Shown piece by piece: positions 5,707-7,419 of a stretch of 7,419 nt of DNA. The position numbers and the translations under genes were made by a program. The stretch's first letter is position 1; each line of letters begins with the position of its first letter. Below the pieces are notes generated by a model. The model made no database searches, was not told the DNA's origin, and saw nothing but the letters and a program-made list of their open reading frames with translations. The stretch comes from an uncultured Litorilinea sp. (lineage in GTDB: Bacteria; Chloroflexota; Anaerolineae; Caldilineales; Caldilineaceae): NCBI GenBank assembly GCA_946885925.1, contig CAMPHP010000130.1:1-7419 (forward strand). Direction: 5' to 3'.

Positions 5707-6420
5707 ATGGCACAGAATGCGCTTAGCTCGATCATAGATGGGCATCTCTGGCGCATCATTCGTTGCTGCCTGTTCGCGGGTATCAGCTTTGTGCTGGTTG
5801 GTTGTGCGAGCGGACAACAGAACGTTGTTCCAGAGGCGCAGGCTCAGGTGGATCGATCAACCTTTGACTGTACAGTGGTAAAAGAGATCCCACTAGCGGA
5901 ATGCCAAGCGCTCATAGCCCTCTACACAGCTACCAACGGGCCACATTGGGCTCCCGAATATGCGTGGTTGCGTGCTGACCGGCCTTGTACGTGGCAAGGA
6001 GTCTCTTGTGGCAAACGGTTTCTGCGTGTGTTCTTTATCCGTTCTGAGCATGTAACACAACTCGAATTACCACACGCCCACCTCCAAGGTCAACTGCCAC
6101 CCGAAATCGGCCTGTTCACGCACCTAACACGCCTAGACCTAGGCAGCAACGAGTTAACTGGGCTGCCCGCCGAGATCGGCCAACTCGCCATGCTGGAGAC
6201 GCTAGAAGTTGACAACAACAAGTTAACACGATTGCCACCGGAGATGGGCCAGCTCTCAAACCTCATTGACATTGATCTCGACCATAATGAGCTAACAGAG
6301 ATTCCATCCGAGTTCGGCCAACTCACAAAATTAAAGCGCCTAGACTTGAGGGGAAACCCACCCATCAAGCTACCACCAGAGCTTGACCAACTCCCCAACC
6401 TAGAGATCCTACTCGAATAA
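5707..6420 (+). CDS. Leucine-rich-repeat lipoprotein with plant-type N-terminal cap
   Basis: This is a predicted lipid-anchored surface protein of 237 residues. A signal sequence with a hydrophobic core (about 18-31) ends in the lipobox LVGC, giving acylation at Cys33. A short linker leads to a cap (about 66-101) with the layout ALYTATNG...W...PCTWQGVSC, resembling the N-terminal cap of plant LRR receptors. Cys55, Cys66, Cys94 and Cys101 could form disulphides. A degenerate repeat (116-139) precedes four exact 23-residue repeats (140-162, 163-185, 186-208, 209-231) of the form LxxLDLxxNxLTxLPxEIGQL, and the protein stops six residues later. There is no C-terminal LRR cap or enzymatic domain, so it most likely binds a protein or glycan ligand outside the cell. 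The partner is unknown. It follows the dehydrogenase by 82 bases and converges on the M50 gene. Confidence 0.9.
   Translation: MAQNALSSIIDGHLWRIIRCCLFAGISFVLVGCASGQQNVVPEAQAQVDRSTFDCTVVKEIPLAECQALIALYTATNGPHWAPEYAWLRADRPCTWQGVSCGKRFLRVFFIRSEHVTQLELPHAHLQGQLPPEIGLFTHLTRLDLGSNELTGLPAEIGQLAMLETLEVDNNKLTRLPPEMGQLSNLIDIDLDHNELTEIPSEFGQLTKLKRLDLRGNPPIKLPPELDQLPNLEILLE
6124..6399 (+). repeat. Four in-frame 69-base LRR-coding repeats
   Basis: Units 6124-6192, 6193-6261, 6262-6330 and 6331-6399 each encode one 23-residue leucine-rich repeat with no indels. They are diverged in DNA sequence but share short blocks such as GAGTTAAC, AAGTTAAC and GAGCTAAC, and GGCCAACTC. Variation lies mainly at the solvent-exposed positions of the repeat. 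Confidence 0.85.
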
Positions 6421-6596
6421 GCTCCAAGCCACAGGTTGGATTAACCCAAGTTGCTACCTCGGTTATGCTGCCTGCCTTGTCACTCCGCGCCCTCTGTCAC
6501 TCCGTAGGAGTCTCTCTGCTCGCCACGACTCCAGAGAGACTTCTATAGAGTGACAGAGTAGCATGCGTCTGTCATGCCGCGCTCACGGACCTCCCG
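6421..6596. other. Convergent intergenic region between the LRR and M50 genes
   Basis: The region is dominated by the 6492-6558 palindrome. TGTCACTCCG occurs at 6478-6487 and 6495-6504, its reverse form GAGTGACA at 6548-6555, and TGTCATGCCG at 6570-6579. A weak GGTT/AACC dyad lies at 6434-6446. No stem followed by a T run is seen on either strand, so neither gene has an obvious intrinsic terminator. Confidence 0.5.
6492..6558. repeat. Long imperfect palindrome (27-bp stem, 13-base loop)
   Basis: Bases 6492-6518 pair with 6532-6558 across a 13-base loop (6519-6531). Twenty-four of the 27 positions are Watson-Crick. In + strand RNA two of the rest are G-U pairs and one is a C-A mismatch. The arms begin and end with CTCTGTCACTC and GAGTGACAGAG. 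The TGTCA/TGACA termini resemble small non-autonomous palindromic repeats dispersed in many bacterial genomes. It lies between convergent genes and could also slow or stop transcription from both sides. No target-site duplication is obvious. Confidence 0.75.
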
Positions 6597-7199
6597 CTAG
6601 GCTACCCAGAAGCGATAAAGAATAGACAAAAGAGAGGCGAATAGTACCAATCGCAATCCTATTCGCTGAAGATTGCCTTCCTGGCTCCGTTTCAGTTGCC
6701 AACCCATGCGTGCAGCTCCTGCCAGCAGAAGATGACCGCCATCTAGCCCTGGGATGGGTAGCAAGTTGAGCAGCGCAATTGCAGCGGAGAGAATGCCAAC
6801 GCCCACAAGCGCATAGGCCCAGCTATAGGGAATGGGCAGCCAGCGTGCAGCCGCAAAGAACAGCACCGTCAACAGAAAACTGGCGCAAGGACCACCAGCG
6901 GCGATCCAGAAATCGCGGGCACGGGAATGGCGAAGCTTGCCATCACGCGTATCGCCATTGGAAATCGCGACCGGGACTACCACCGACATGCCTAAGGGCA
7001 ATGCCCGAAAGACGAGGTCGGGGGCTTGACACTCACTATTTCTCCACCAGGTATGTCGCCACAAGACAGGCCCCATCCCGACATTGACACGCACAACCGG
7101 CACGCGGAGCCAGCGCGCTACTGCCCAATGGCCGAGTTCATGCCATAACGTGACACCGAGCAATGCAGCGATGAAGAGAAGTGGGTTGATGGTATCCAT
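6597..7199 (-). CDS. Compact M50 (site-2 protease-type) zinc metallopeptidase
   Basis: This is a predicted intramembrane zinc protease. The 200-residue protein has the HELGH zinc and catalytic motif at 20-24 inside its first membrane helix (His20, Glu21, His24). The family region GMGPVLW...ALPLG follows. AAGGP (100-104) precedes the next helices, and NLLPIPGLDGGHL (145-157) supplies the third zinc ligand, Asp153. The protein therefore keeps the full catalytic set. No PDZ or CBS domain is present, and it is much shorter than RseP-type members, closer in size to minimal M50B proteases. Its substrate is unknown; such enzymes usually cleave anti-sigma factors or other membrane proteins. ATG 7199 is chosen because it leads straight into the first helix, but its GGAG is about 15 bases away. 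TTG 7220 adds seven residues and has no better ribosome binding site, so the start is uncertain. The gene converges on the LRR lipoprotein. Confidence 0.88.
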   Translation of the reverse strand: MDTINPLLFIAALLGVTLWHELGHWAVARWLRVPVVRVNVGMGPVLWRHTWWRNSECQAPDLVFRALPLGMSVVVPVAISNGDTRDGKLRHSRARDFWIAAGGPCASFLLTVLFFAAARWLPIPYSWAYALVGVGILSAAIALLNLLPIPGLDGGHLLLAGAARMGWQLKRSQEGNLQRIGLRLVLFASLLSILYRFWVA

Positions 7200-7419
7200 A
7201 AGTCTGTTGCGCTGCTCCAAACGGGGTACTTGCTTGGCATAGATGGCACATCTAGACTAGAGAGTCTAACGTGTTCATATCTAAACGCCTCAGACAAATG
7301 TTGTAACTGCTCTGTGCCAGATGTCACACGAAAACCAAAGTCTCTCTTCAAACCGGCTGCTGTGCCAGTTAGAAGGGAATGACCGCGATAAATTTGACAG
7401 CAGAACGCAAGAAATGGTC
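7200..7419. other. Upstream region of the M50 gene to the window edge
   Basis: I can support no complete gene in these 220 bases. A minus-strand frame is open from the edge to TAA at 7369-7371 (16 codons, DHFLRSAVKFIAVIPF). A 7-bp stem with one G-U pair (7351-7357 with 7364-7370) overlaps that stop, so this may be the tail of a gene upstream of the protease. On the + strand ATG 7379 opens a frame (MTAINLTAERKKW) to the edge, but its purine-rich site is only one or two bases away. Both are too short to call. The dyad TAGACT-AGAG-AGTCTA lies at 7253-7268. Confidence 0.4.
7253..7268. promoter_or_regulatory. Dyad upstream of the M50 gene
   Basis: TAGACT (7253-7258) and AGTCTA (7263-7268) flank a four-base centre, about 55 bases upstream of the protease start codon. 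It could be an operator for a dimeric regulator or a leader hairpin. There is no further support. Confidence 0.35.

Noticed and set aside
6492..6558. Palindrome as a bidirectional intrinsic terminator
   Set aside because: Neither side of the stem is followed by a T run, so it is described as a palindromic repeat. A pausing role is possible but unsupported.
7118..7351. Minus-strand 77-codon frame overlapping the start of the M50 gene
   Set aside because: It starts at TTG without a ribosome binding site and overlaps the HELGH-coding part of the protease gene in another frame.

Overview
The window is ordinary bacterial chromosome with seven protein-coding genes. There are no rRNA or tRNA genes, CRISPR arrays, insertion sequences or phage genes that I can recognise. 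The genes have Shine-Dalgarno sites and moderate GC. A lipoprotein with plant-type leucine-rich repeats, a membrane-anchored di-haem cytochrome c, a compact M50 protease and TGTCAT/TGTCACTCC-type palindromic repeats together suggest a free-living environmental bacterium. A member of the Chloroflexota is my best guess, but that is inference; no marker gene in the window settles it.

Layout: bases 1-222 are a leader with small repeats and a hairpin. A CPA2-type cation/proton antiporter (223-1602, +) converges, with a 15-base gap, on aldose 1-epimerase galM (1618-2667, -). The galM upstream region (2668-2958) holds three 13-base tandem repeats and a 16-base palindrome. Next is a strong Rho-independent terminator (2959-3009) belonging to the di-haem cytochrome c gene (3030-3920, -). 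A 374-base divergent intergenic region (3921-4294) leads into a two-gene operon on the + strand: a small PCC/DUF296-domain protein (4295-4705) and a tartronate semialdehyde reductase-like dehydrogenase (4716-5624). A leucine-rich-repeat lipoprotein (5707-6420, +) follows 82 bases later. It converges on a compact M50 (site-2 protease-type) gene (6597-7199, -), and a long imperfect palindrome lies between the two.

Functionally the genes form a mixed housekeeping neighbourhood: ion homeostasis, sugar mutarotation, electron transfer, sugar-acid reduction, and surface and membrane proteins. Only the PCC protein and dehydrogenase are clearly coupled, because the second gene's ribosome binding site overlaps the first gene's stop codon. 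I found no convincing new multi-gene system. The most useful leads are the PCC-dehydrogenase pairing, the repeat-rich galM upstream region, the LRR lipoprotein and the 6492-6558 palindrome.
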